From: Nostoc sp. CCCryo 231-06
GTDB taxonomy: Bacteria; Cyanobacteriota; Cyanobacteriia; Cyanobacteriales; Nostocaceae
Length of the DNA: 64,000 nucleotides
NCBI GenBank assembly: GCA_023522315.1
Contig: JAHCSU010000061.1
Span: 1-64,000, forward strand
Direction of reading: 5' to 3'
Both the position numbers and the translations under genes were made by a program. Below are positions 7,709-14,663 of the stretch, piece after piece (the stretch's first letter is position 1; each line of letters starts with the position of its first letter). The notes beneath the pieces are model-generated. The model worked only from the letters and a program-made list of their open reading frames with translations, searched no databases and was not told the DNA's origin.

Positions 7709-9325
7709 ATGTTACGACTAACTGAAGTAAAGCTCTCGCTTGATCATCCTGAAGATGAGATCAAGACTGCCATTCTCAAAAAGCTGCAAATCAAGGACGA
7801 AGATTTGATCAGCTATTCCATCTTCAAGCGTAGCTACGATGCCCGTAAGAAGGGAGAGATTACCCTTGTTTATATTCTGGATGTAGAAACGACTCAGGAA
7901 ACTCATCTACTCAAGCGCCTGAAAAAAGATCCTCATGTAATGGTCACGCCAGACATGAGTTATCGCCCAGTAGCACAAGCACCTAGTAATTTGGCGATTC
8001 GCCCCATCGTGATTGGTACTGGGCCTTGTGGCTTATTTGCGGGTTTGATGCTGGCGCAAATGGGCTTTTGTCCCATCATTTTAGAACGTGGGAAACAAGT
8101 TCGCGATCGCACCGTTGATACTTTTGGCTTTTGGAAGAAAAAATCAGACTTCAACCCAGAATCTAATGCCCAGTTTGGCGAAGGTGGGGCGGGTACATTC
8201 TCTGATGGCAAACTCTACAGTCAGGTTAAAGATCCTCAGCATTATGGGCGTAAAGTACTAACTGAATTAGTCAATGCGGGAGCCTCACCGGAAATTCTCT
8301 ATATTAACAAACCACACATTGGCACCTTCAAACTGGTCGGAATCGTCCAAAGTATCCGCGCCCAAATCGAATCCCTCTGCGGTGAAATTCGTTTTGAAAG
8401 TCGGGTGGAAGATATCAACATCGAAAATGGACAGGTGCGGGGAGTCACCCTCGCCAGTGGGGAATATATCGCCAGCGATCATGTAGTTCTGGCAGTGGGT
8501 CACAGCGCCCGCGATACTTTCCAAATGCTATTTAATCGGGGAGTTTACATCGAGGCTAAACCTTTCTCCATCGGCTTTCGAGTCGAACATCCCCAGACTC
8601 TCATCGACCAATGCCGTTTCGGCGCTCAAGCTGGTCATAAGCTTTTAGGTGCTGCCGATTACAAACTAGTTCACCACTGCCAAAATGGTCGTTCCGTCTA
8701 TAGTTTTTGTATGTGTCCGGGGGGCTTGGTGGTTGCAGCCGCATCAGAGCCGGGGCGACTTGTCACCAATGGGATGAGCCAATACTCTCGCAATGAGCGC
8801 AATGCCAATAGTGCGATCGTTGTGGGCATAACCCCCGAAGATTATCCGGGCAATGCCTTGGCGGGAATTGACTTCCAACGGCGCTTGGAAGAACGGGCTT
8901 TTGAATTGGGCGGTGGAACTTATGAAGCTCCAGGGCAGTTGGTGGGAGACTTTCTCAACGATCGTCCCTCTACAGCGTTAGGTACTGTTAAACCGTCTTA
9001 TACACCTGGGGTACATTTAGGTGATTTGAGCAATAGTTTACCAGATTATGCGATCGCAGCCATCCGTGAAGCCCTTCCCGCTTTTGACAAACAAATTAAA
9101 GGATTTGCGATGGATAATGCCGTGTTGACTGGGGTGGAAACCCGCACGTCATCACCGATTCGGATTAAGCGCAATGAGGATTATCAGAGTTTAAATACAG
9201 TCGGTCTTTATCCGGCTGGTGAAGGTGCGGGATACGCAGGGGGAATCCTCTCGGCTGGTATTGATGGCATCAAGGTAGCGGAGGCGGTAGCTTTAAGTAT
9301 ATTGAGGAATTGCGGTAAGCTGTGA
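7709..9325 (+). CDS. FAD-dependent dehydrogenase, COG2509-like
   Basis: 538 residues from ATG 7709. An N-terminal ~90-residue alpha/beta domain (LRLTEVKLSLDHPEDEIK ... YDARKKGEITLVY) is followed by a Rossmann FAD site (VIGTGPCGLFAGLMLAQMG), ERGKQVRDR, the glycine-rich FGEGGAGTFSDGKLYS, and a C-terminal GEGAGYAGGILSAGIDG. This is the layout of uncharacterised FAD-dependent dehydrogenases of COG2509; the substrate is unknown. An in-frame TTG at 7643 would extend the protein into the IS605 remnant with a non-family sequence, so I prefer 7709, although no clear SD precedes it. Confidence 0.85.
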   Translation: MLRLTEVKLSLDHPEDEIKTAILKKLQIKDEDLISYSIFKRSYDARKKGEITLVYILDVETTQETHLLKRLKKDPHVMVTPDMSYRPVAQAPSNLAIRPIVIGTGPCGLFAGLMLAQMGFCPIILERGKQVRDRTVDTFGFWKKKSDFNPESNAQFGEGGAGTFSDGKLYSQVKDPQHYGRKVLTELVNAGASPEILYINKPHIGTFKLVGIVQSIRAQIESLCGEIRFESRVEDINIENGQVRGVTLASGEYIASDHVVLAVGHSARDTFQMLFNRGVYIEAKPFSIGFRVEHPQTLIDQCRFGAQAGHKLLGAADYKLVHHCQNGRSVYSFCMCPGGLVVAAASEPGRLVTNGMSQYSRNERNANSAIVVGITPEDYPGNALAGIDFQRRLEERAFELGGGTYEAPGQLVGDFLNDRPSTALGTVKPSYTPGVHLGDLSNSLPDYAIAAIREALPAFDKQIKGFAMDNAVLTGVETRTSSPIRIKRNEDYQSLNTVGLYPAGEGAGYAGGILSAGIDGIKVAEAVALSILRNCGKL

Positions 9326-9470
9326 AGATTGCATTATACAAGTTTGCTGTAATAATGAACTTAACGAGTTAACAAACGGCATTAATAAACCTCTGAAAAT
9401 CAGTAATATTAAAAAGGTTTTAAAATGAAATTTTACTCGGTGCTAGTACGCAAAATTTCAGGATGAAATA

Positions 9471-10094
9471 ATGATTCAATCACTACAAAAACTATTTACC
9501 TTTGATGAATATTTAGAGTTTTTAGAAACACAACCGGAAAACATTCGTTATGAATTACACGATGGAAATATTATTCAAATGCCGCCACCATCAGGCAAAC
9601 ACGAGCAAATAGTAGCATTTTTAACAATGATGTTAGGGTATGAGTGTCTTCGTCTTAAACTTTATTACGGTATACCTAAAACCGCCACAGTGAAGCCAGA
9701 AAATAAAATGTCTGGGTACTATCCTGATGTTTTATTAATGAATTTTTCTAACTTGGCTAATGAACCATTATGGGAGAAACAATCTATCCTTAGTAAACCA
9801 GATTCAATTCCATTAGTGATTGAAGTAGTGAGTACTAACTGGAGAGATGATTATCATAAAAAGTTTGCTGACTATGAAGAAATGGGTATTCAAGAATATT
9901 GGATTGTGGATTATGCTGCTTTGGGTAGCAAAGAATTGATAGGCGACCCCAAACAGCCAACAATCACAATTTACTCTTTAAGTGATGAGGGTGAATATCG
10001 TGGTAAACAGTTTAGAGGAGACGACCGTATAGAGTCGCCAACATTTCCAGATTTAAATCTAACTGTTGAACAAATTTTTTCAGTGCGTTATTGA
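9471..10094 (+). CDS. Uma2-family (DUF820) putative endonuclease
   Basis: 207 residues. It has the Uma2/DUF820 pattern: FTFDEYLEF, then YELHDGNIIQMPPPSGKHE, GYYPDVLL, and IPLVIEVVS-TNWRDDYHKK with the core D...E-x-V of a PD-(D/E)XK fold, then YEEMGIQEYWIVDY. The family is hugely expanded in cyanobacteria and is thought to have nuclease folds with unknown roles, perhaps linked to mobile DNA. No partner gene is adjacent. The start ATG follows GGATGAAATA. Confidence 0.88.
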   Translation: MIQSLQKLFTFDEYLEFLETQPENIRYELHDGNIIQMPPPSGKHEQIVAFLTMMLGYECLRLKLYYGIPKTATVKPENKMSGYYPDVLLMNFSNLANEPLWEKQSILSKPDSIPLVIEVVSTNWRDDYHKKFADYEEMGIQEYWIVDYAALGSKELIGDPKQPTITIYSLSDEGEYRGKQFRGDDRIESPTFPDLNLTVEQIFSVRY

Positions 10095-10413
10095 TAAAAA
10101 CTCATTTCCCGACATTTTCTTAACAGATGCCTGTATCGTCAACGTCCTCCTGAGATGATAGTTAAGATTTCATGGTATATACGGTTATTGCAAGATCCTT
10201 TCACTAGGAAACAAAACCGTAAAATTACTGAGTGTTTTTTATCAATGAAAACTTAAAGTAGTAGAATCAACTCCAAAAATTACTAGTCCTAATTTGGTGG
10301 GAGTTTTTTATGTCCGACTTAATAATTACCTGATACAGATATGTCAAATACTAATGTGCCAAAAATCCTAAGCCCAGATGAATTAGTTGCTAGTTTTATT
10401 AAGGAATTGTGTT
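10095..10413. other. Intergenic region with a 28-codon overlapping ORF
   Basis: About 320 bp. A short ORF (ATG 10341 to TAA 10427, MSNTNVPKILSPDELVASFI...) runs into the next gene's start in another frame. It may be a leader or a gene remnant. Nothing else was recognised. Confidence 0.35.
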
Positions 10414-10821
10414 ATGAATCAAATTAATGCTAATAGCTCCAATCATCCAGTATATCCTACCGTTACTTTGTTATCTGAAGTCTATATAGTAAAAAAGTTT
10501 GCTGATCATGATATATTGCCGATATTGGGATTATTGCAACATGGGTTAATGAATTCAGAGATGAAATTTGAAGCTGCAAAAATAATCAAGAAAGTGATTA
10601 TCCCTAACATTACTGAAGATATAGTTTATGAAGTTAACGAGGGCAACTATAATTTTGCGATTGATTCTGAAGATATTAATCTTTTACTGATGCAAATTTT
10701 AAAAGCTCATTATTCTTTCCAGATTGAAAGGGCTAGGAGCAAGAAAAAGCCTTTAGTTCTAATTAAAGAATTAACTAATAATTTGGAAAATGTTGAGGAG
10801 ATTTTACAGGCAATAATGTAA
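10414..10821 (+). CDS. Hypothetical protein
   Basis: 135 residues from ATG 10414, preceded by AAGGAATTG as SD. A more upstream TTG (10387) in frame adds nine residues but is less likely. The product is soluble and largely helical (LLSEVYIVKKFADHDILPILG ... MKFEAAKIIKKVIIPNI ... LVLIKELTNNLENVEEIL), with no recognisable catalytic or DNA-binding motif. It sits at the edge of the accessory patch, 10 bp before a CRISPR-repeat-like sequence. Confidence 0.6.
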   Translation: MNQINANSSNHPVYPTVTLLSEVYIVKKFADHDILPILGLLQHGLMNSEMKFEAAKIIKKVIIPNITEDIVYEVNEGNYNFAIDSEDINLLLMQILKAHYSFQIERARSKKKPLVLIKELTNNLENVEEILQAIM

Positions 10822-10830
10822 TCGCATAAA

Positions 10831-10868
10831 GCGATTAATTCCCACTCGCTGGGGATATTAATTGAAAG
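10831..10868. repeat. Solitary CRISPR-repeat-like sequence 1
   Basis: The segment ATTCCCACTCGCTGGGGATA followed by TTAATTGAAAG has a short stem (TCCCA/TGGGA) and the ATTGAAA(G/C) end typical of cyanobacterial CRISPR repeats. No second unit or spacer is adjacent, so this is not an array. It directly abuts the duplicated ORF tail at 10869. The family match is from memory and uncertain. Confidence 0.4.
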
Positions 10869-10972
10869 ACACCTTAAACGAGTCCGGCTTGCCAGACGAC
10901 GCGCTGTAAACCCAATTCCCCATTACTCACTCCAAAACCCTTGTGTTGCGTCTTGAAGCCAGGGTTTTTTGG
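10869..10972 (+). repeat. Direct repeat copy 1: ORF tail plus terminator
   Basis: Encodes the tail DTLNESGLPDDAL and a TAA, then CCCAATTCCCCATTACT and a terminator hairpin. Copy 2 at 12032-12139 differs at roughly a dozen positions and encodes NTLNESGLPDDTL. The parent gene is not recognised. The two copies bracket a ~1.06 kb patch with BrnT, a MITE and an integrase fragment. Confidence 0.8.
10934..10970 (+). terminator. Intrinsic terminator in repeat copy 1
   Basis: AAAACCCT and AGGGTTTTTT form an inverted repeat around a 19-base loop, and the right arm ends in a T run. Confidence 0.6.
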
Positions 10973-11022
10973 TTTGGACTTCTATTGACGATATACAGCT
11001 TGAACAGTTCTTTATCAATCTT

Positions 11023-11307
11023 TCACCTTGATATTTTAACAAGCTTACCTACTCTAGAGTTTCTTGAGTATAGTTTTTGCTCTTTATAAGAAACAGCCAA
11101 AATAACATAAGAACGTGGAAATATCCCTTTTTTATGTCGTCTATTTTGTTGATGTCTAAAAATAACAGCCCTATTTAAAATTTTCTCATTCAAAGCCGGT
11201 ATATCAGAGTCATCTATATCATCATCTGACATTTCAAGAAGAAGCTTATGCCTTTGTTCAACAGGCATATCACTAGAAAATCGGCTTTCCTTTCTCATAC
11301 GCTTCAC
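11023..11307 (-). CDS. BrnA-like antitoxin, C-terminus abnormal
   Basis: 94 residues, overlapping the end of the BrnT-type gene by 35 bp, the expected order toxin then antitoxin. Residues about 13-45 (PVEQRHKLLLEMSDDDIDDS-DIPALNEKI) match BrnA N-termini (MSDDDIDxSDIPALDE). The usual ribbon-helix-helix C-terminus (RLDxDVLxWFK...GYQTRIN) is absent. The tail is instead basic (RHQQNRRHKKGIFPRSY). I find no single shift that restores it, so the gene may be recombined or decayed. Confidence 0.55.
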   Translation of the reverse strand: MKRMRKESRFSSDMPVEQRHKLLLEMSDDDIDDSDIPALNEKILNRAVIFRHQQNRRHKKGIFPRSYVILAVSYKEQKLYSRNSRVGKLVKISR

Positions 11308-11581
11308 GCTCCTTTTTTTTAGCTTTTCTTGCTGAAATTATTCTAATAACATCATTCCGATCTGTATGTACAACAACTATAATAATTATAGTTTGTAATG
11401 AGGATAAAGTTATTTGACCTATACTAATTTTTCGTAATTCACCATAATCATTTCTATGGTCTGGAATTGTCAATCGGTAATTATCATCAAAAAGCTCCGA
11501 TGCCTCTTCAAAATTAAGACCATGTTTTGCTATGTTACTTAAATTTTTGTTATCATCCCATTCAAAAGCTTTTTTATCCAT
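11273..11581 (-). CDS. BrnT-family toxin (RelE-like fold)
   Basis: 102 residues. FEWDDNKNLSNIAKHGLNFEEA is the hallmark BrnT start (WDxxKxxxNxxKHGxxFEEA), and the end carries IRIISARKAKKKEREAYE, the usual RIISARxAxxxExxxYE motif. BrnT toxins are ribonucleases that block translation and are neutralised by BrnA. All key regions look intact, although NYRLTIPDHRNDYGELRK is followed by an unusually hydrophobic IIIIVVVHTDRNDV strand. Confidence 0.88.
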   Translation of the reverse strand: MDKKAFEWDDNKNLSNIAKHGLNFEEASELFDDNYRLTIPDHRNDYGELRKISIGQITLSSLQTIIIIVVVHTDRNDVIRIISARKAKKKEREAYEKGKPIF

Positions 11582-11611
11582 CTAAAATTTTATCAAAAAA
11601 ACATCAGGCGT

Positions 11612-11714
11612 TACAGCACTTCCGGCTATTATGAAGCACAATTTTACCCACATCCCTTTCCTATCCTAACTTTTGAGACGGTGTGCGTACCTCATAGCAG
11701 GCGGAAGTGCTGTA
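11612..11714. mobile_element. 103-bp MITE-like element, copy A
   Basis: The ends are perfect 13-bp inverted repeats, TACAGCACTTCCG and CGGAAGTGCTGTA, with imperfect pairing for another ~15 bp. An element of exactly the same length, similar interior and the same ends is at 22590-22692. There is no coding capacity, so it would have to be mobilised in trans. Confidence 0.8.
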
Positions 11715-11756
11715 ATGTATCGTATTTAACTTATAATAACTAATTTATTTTATTAT

Positions 11757-11850
11757 CTAAAACCCAATCACAGAAGCCGCCTTCTGCTCTGGCGTGACAT
11801 CCAGATACTGTTGCAACGTCCCCAGGTCGCTGTGACCGGATATTTCTGTA
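11757..11850 (-). pseudogene. C-terminal fragment of a tyrosine recombinase/integrase
   Basis: The minus strand reads EISGHSDLGTLQQYLDVTPE and then QKAASVIGF before TAG, the characteristic end of tyrosine recombinases (GHxxLxTxxxYxxVTPEQ) and including the catalytic Tyr. Nothing of the rest of the enzyme is present. Homology stops exactly where the CRISPR-like sequence begins at 11851-11852. Confidence 0.75.
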
Positions 11851-11851
11851 C

Positions 11852-11888
11852 ATTGCAATTAACCAAAATCCCTATTAGGGATTGAAAT
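11852..11888. repeat. Solitary CRISPR-repeat-like sequence 2
   Basis: ATTGCAATTAACCAAAATCC followed by CTATTAGGGATTGAAAT. The CCCTATTAGGG dyad and ATTGAAA end match the common Nostocales repeat type (normally ending ATTGAAAC). It is a single copy with no spacer or second repeat nearby, so it is an orphan repeat or a coincidence of ancestry, not an array. Confidence 0.6.
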
Positions 11889-12072
11889 AGGTATAAAACA
11901 TTCGGAATTAGACCGCAATCGCCATAGACAACGTACTGAGAAGCGCTCCAAAAATCCAGTACAAGGCAAACAACAGCCTAAACCACTTTCCCTAACTCAC
12001 CCATACCTAGCGACATACAACAAACTGAGAAACACCTTAAACGAGTCAGGCTTACCCGACGACACGCTGTAA
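11884..12072 (+). pseudogene. 3' fragment of an unrecognised gene
   Basis: An open frame without a start of its own reads ...GIKHSELDRNRHRQRTEK... then LTHPYLATYNKLRNTLNESG and LPDDTL before TAA. The last 13 codons are those of the repeat at 10869. No family is recognised. It looks like the C-terminus of a basic protein left after recombination. Confidence 0.45.
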
Positions 12073-12139
12073 ACCCAATTCCCCATTACTTACCTTAAAA
12101 CCCTTGTGTTGCGTCTTGCGGCGAGGGTTTATTTTTTGG
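12032..12139 (+). repeat. Direct repeat copy 2: ORF tail plus terminator
   Basis: Second copy of the sequence at 10869-10972, including the ORF end, CCCAATTCCCCATTACT and the terminator. Here the ORF upstream of the tail is longer, so this copy retains more of the ancestral gene. Confidence 0.8.
12097..12137 (+). terminator. Intrinsic terminator in repeat copy 2
   Basis: AAAACCCT and AGGGTTT pair around a long loop and are followed by ATTTTTT. Confidence 0.55.
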
Positions 12140-12219
12140 TGGTTGGGTGCGATCGCTCTTGAAGGAATTAATTTTATTACTCTCTAGCTTGCCTCAATTG
12201 TAGATATTTCTGTAAACCT

Positions 12220-12534
12220 TTATGAGTCAAATAAATCGGAATCAACATTTAATTTTTTACGAAGAACGTTAAAAATTGCTGTTAAATTATCCATAGTAGG
12301 ATTTCCTTTTGCAGAAAGCATCCTATGAAGACTTTTACTTGGTTTAGAAGTTTCAATTGCAAGTTCTTCAAAACCTCCAGTCCCATTCACAAGTTCTTTC
12401 AATATAAGTCTTGCAGTGTCTGGTTCACCATTAACGAAAAGAGTAATTGCTTCCTTAAATAAAGCTGTTGCAAATTCAGGATCATGTTTAACTCTTAAGT
12501 TAACTGTTTCTTTAAAGTCTCTAGTAAGTTCCAT
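12220..12534 (-). CDS. HigA/XRE-type antitoxin
   Basis: 104 residues, five bases downstream of the toxin gene on the same strand. It has an N-terminal helical part (FKETVNLRVKHDPEFATALF) and an XRE-like region (FEELAIETSKPSKSLHRMLS-AKGNPTMDNLTAIFNVL), the pattern of addiction-module antidote proteins that bind their own promoter and the toxin. The order toxin then antitoxin fits HigBA-type modules. Intact. Confidence 0.85.
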   Translation of the reverse strand: MELTRDFKETVNLRVKHDPEFATALFKEAITLFVNGEPDTARLILKELVNGTGGFEELAIETSKPSKSLHRMLSAKGNPTMDNLTAIFNVLRKKLNVDSDLFDS

Positions 12535-12539
12535 ATTAG

Positions 12540-12893
12540 CTACCTCTTCTTAGACCCTTTGCCTTTCTCTTCACTAGCTTCTTTTTTTCTGTTTTTGTAC
12601 TCTTCGTACAATTCCTTAGCCCGATCAATATCAGCTTCCTGAGTTTTCTTTGTTCCGCCACCAAATAAGACTATAAGTTGCTTGCCTTCTTGAGCAAGAT
12701 AAATTCGATATCCAGGCCCCCAATTGATTTTATACTCGCCAATTCCGTCAAACCATTTTACATTCGATGTATTGCCCAACTCAAGTCGTGACTTAGCCAC
12801 TGTCACTTTAACCGCAGGAAAAGTATCTAAGCTATCGAACCATTCTTTATAAGGACTAGAACCATCTTCTTTAATGTATTCTTGAACTTTCAT
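12540..12893 (-). CDS. HigB-like toxin of the RelE/ParE superfamily
   Basis: 117 residues from ATG 12893, preceded by AGGGGTGTG as SD. An in-frame GTG three codons upstream (12902) is an alternative. KVQEYIKEDGSSPYKEWFDS-LD, then VKWFDGIGEYKINWGPGYRIY and VLFGGGTKKTQ-EADIDRA match the addiction-module killer family (phage-derived Gp49-like). The Lys-rich tail (KNRKKEASEEKGKGSKKR) is longer than usual. It forms an operon with the antitoxin at 12220-12534. Confidence 0.87.
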   Translation of the reverse strand: MKVQEYIKEDGSSPYKEWFDSLDTFPAVKVTVAKSRLELGNTSNVKWFDGIGEYKINWGPGYRIYLAQEGKQLIVLFGGGTKKTQEADIDRAKELYEEYKNRKKEASEEKGKGSKKR

Positions 12894-13257
12894 ACTACAC
12901 ACCCCTATATAGTAACTTATATGTTACTATCTGTCAAGCCAGAAAACATACGTCGCCTACGCGAGTTGATGAACAATTCCGAAGTCGATAGTGATGACTA
13001 GCCAAAAGCCGTTGTAACCATATCTAAAAATTCCCTGTTGTGCGATCGCGGCGACGGGGAATTGTCTTTTGTGGGCTTATCTAAGTATAAAAAGCTTAAT
13101 TTGTATCAGGTTTAGACTTTTTATCTAAGCAAAAAGTTTGTGACACCTGTAAGCTATACGAGCTAAGGTTTTCAGCCGATTGAATGTGAAAAGTTTCTTG
13201 CATTTTAGCAGTTAGAATAGGCTACTGAGAGCGATCGCCTTCATCTAAATTGCAAAA
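12894..13257. other. Intergenic region
   Basis: About 360 bp with two HIP1-like sites (GCGATCGC) and a short ATATAAGTTACTATA stretch near 12908-12927 that could hold the toxin promoter. No gene recognised. Confidence 0.4.
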
Positions 13258-14383
13258 TTAGTACAGTTCATATTTCATTAACTGACAAGGCAACGTTCCG
13301 TTGTACACCGCAATTCGCTGGGATGATTTTAGTCCAATCGATTGAGACAGTTCCTTGTTACCACTTAGCACAAATGCAGTCCAACCTTTGAAGCGTTGTT
13401 TCAACACATCGCCCAAAAGTTTGTAAAATGCCCCTAAATCACTATCTCGCCCCAGCCGTTCGCCGTATGGTGGATTGCAGAATAAAATCCCACTGTCTGC
13501 GGGGGCGACAACATCGGCAAGCTCCATTTGAGAAAACCAGACATGGTTATCAACGCCGCAGTTTTGGGCATTGTTAATCGCTTGCTCAATTATATTTTCA
13601 TCGCGATCGCTTCCCCAAATAGGTGCGGGAAGAGTATCTAGTTGGCTATCCTTAGCTTCTTGCAGCAGCTTTTCTAAAAGGGATAAATCAAAATCGAGCC
13701 AATTTTCAAATCCAAAAGGATTCACGAAACAACCCCGGTGCTATATTAAGTGCCTTTAAGCTAGCTTCCAGGGGTAAAGTGCCAGACCCACAGAGAGGAT
13801 CGTAGAACATCTGGTCTGGTTGCCAGCCCGAAAGTTGAATCAGGGCAGCAGCCAGAGATTCCTTTAGAGGGGCTGCTCCAACCGCAGGGCGGTAGCCTCG
13901 GCGGTGTAGACTATTTCCAGAACTATCAAGTTTGACGGTACAAAAGTCGCGTTCAATATGAACATTGATCCGTACATCTGGATCATGAAGCTCTACATTT
14001 GAACGTTCGCCCAGATTTTCCTGCTGCTGGTCAACGATCGCATTTTTGATCTGGAGAGATGTGAAGTGGCTGTGGTTGAGGCGATCGTTTTTGCCCGTGG
14101 TATTCACCGCCAGGGTCATATCTGGCGTTAAATAGTTTTGCCAATCGATGGTTTGGATACCGCGATAGAGATCCTCCGCATCAAGGCAAGGAAAGTCATC
14201 GATATTCACCAAGATTCGGAACGGCAGCCTAGCCCATAGATTGACGCGATAAAGTAGGGTGCGATCGCCCTCAAAGGCTACACCGCAAAACCCTGGCTCC
14301 ACTGAATGAGCGCCTAGCTGCTCTAACTCCTGAGCCGCGAGGGTTTCTAATCCACGAGCAACCGTTGCAAAATACTGATTCAT
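13258..14383 (-). pseudogene. THUMP-domain RNA methyltransferase (RlmL/Trm-like), frameshifted
   Basis: A THUMP class I methyltransferase of COG0116 is split in two overlapping frames. The first part (from ATG 14383) has the THUMP domain and SAM motif YDPLCGSGTLPLEA. The second, ending at 13258, carries the catalytic NPPYGERLG and the end. The break is at a T4 run on the coding strand (A4 at 13714-13717): with three T the frame reads RESFGFENWLDF continuously, giving a normal ~374-residue enzyme. It would methylate guanine in 23S rRNA. The lesion may be real or a sequencing error. Confidence 0.88.
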
Positions 14384-14663
14384 CCTCTAATCCAAAGCAT
14401 TGTCTTCACTGCTGACCCATTAACGCACTTTAGCTTAACTTATATATTGTGACATTCTCTGCTAAGTCTGCGATTATAACGTTAGTAAGGTACAACGAAG
14501 TGAACTATTCCTAGTTGTCTACGGCTGAACTTGTGAAAGAGATTATATTTTCTTCAGTTTAAGTACTACCTTAAATCAATTAACCCTGCTAATATCAACC
14601 TGAAATAGTGTTCACGCACTTTGCAATACAACCCATTAATTAAAATAGTCAGAGGGATAAGCT

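Noticed and set aside
10831-11888. A CRISPR array
   Set aside because: The two repeat-like sequences differ and are 1 kb apart, with no spacer-repeat periodicity and no cas genes.
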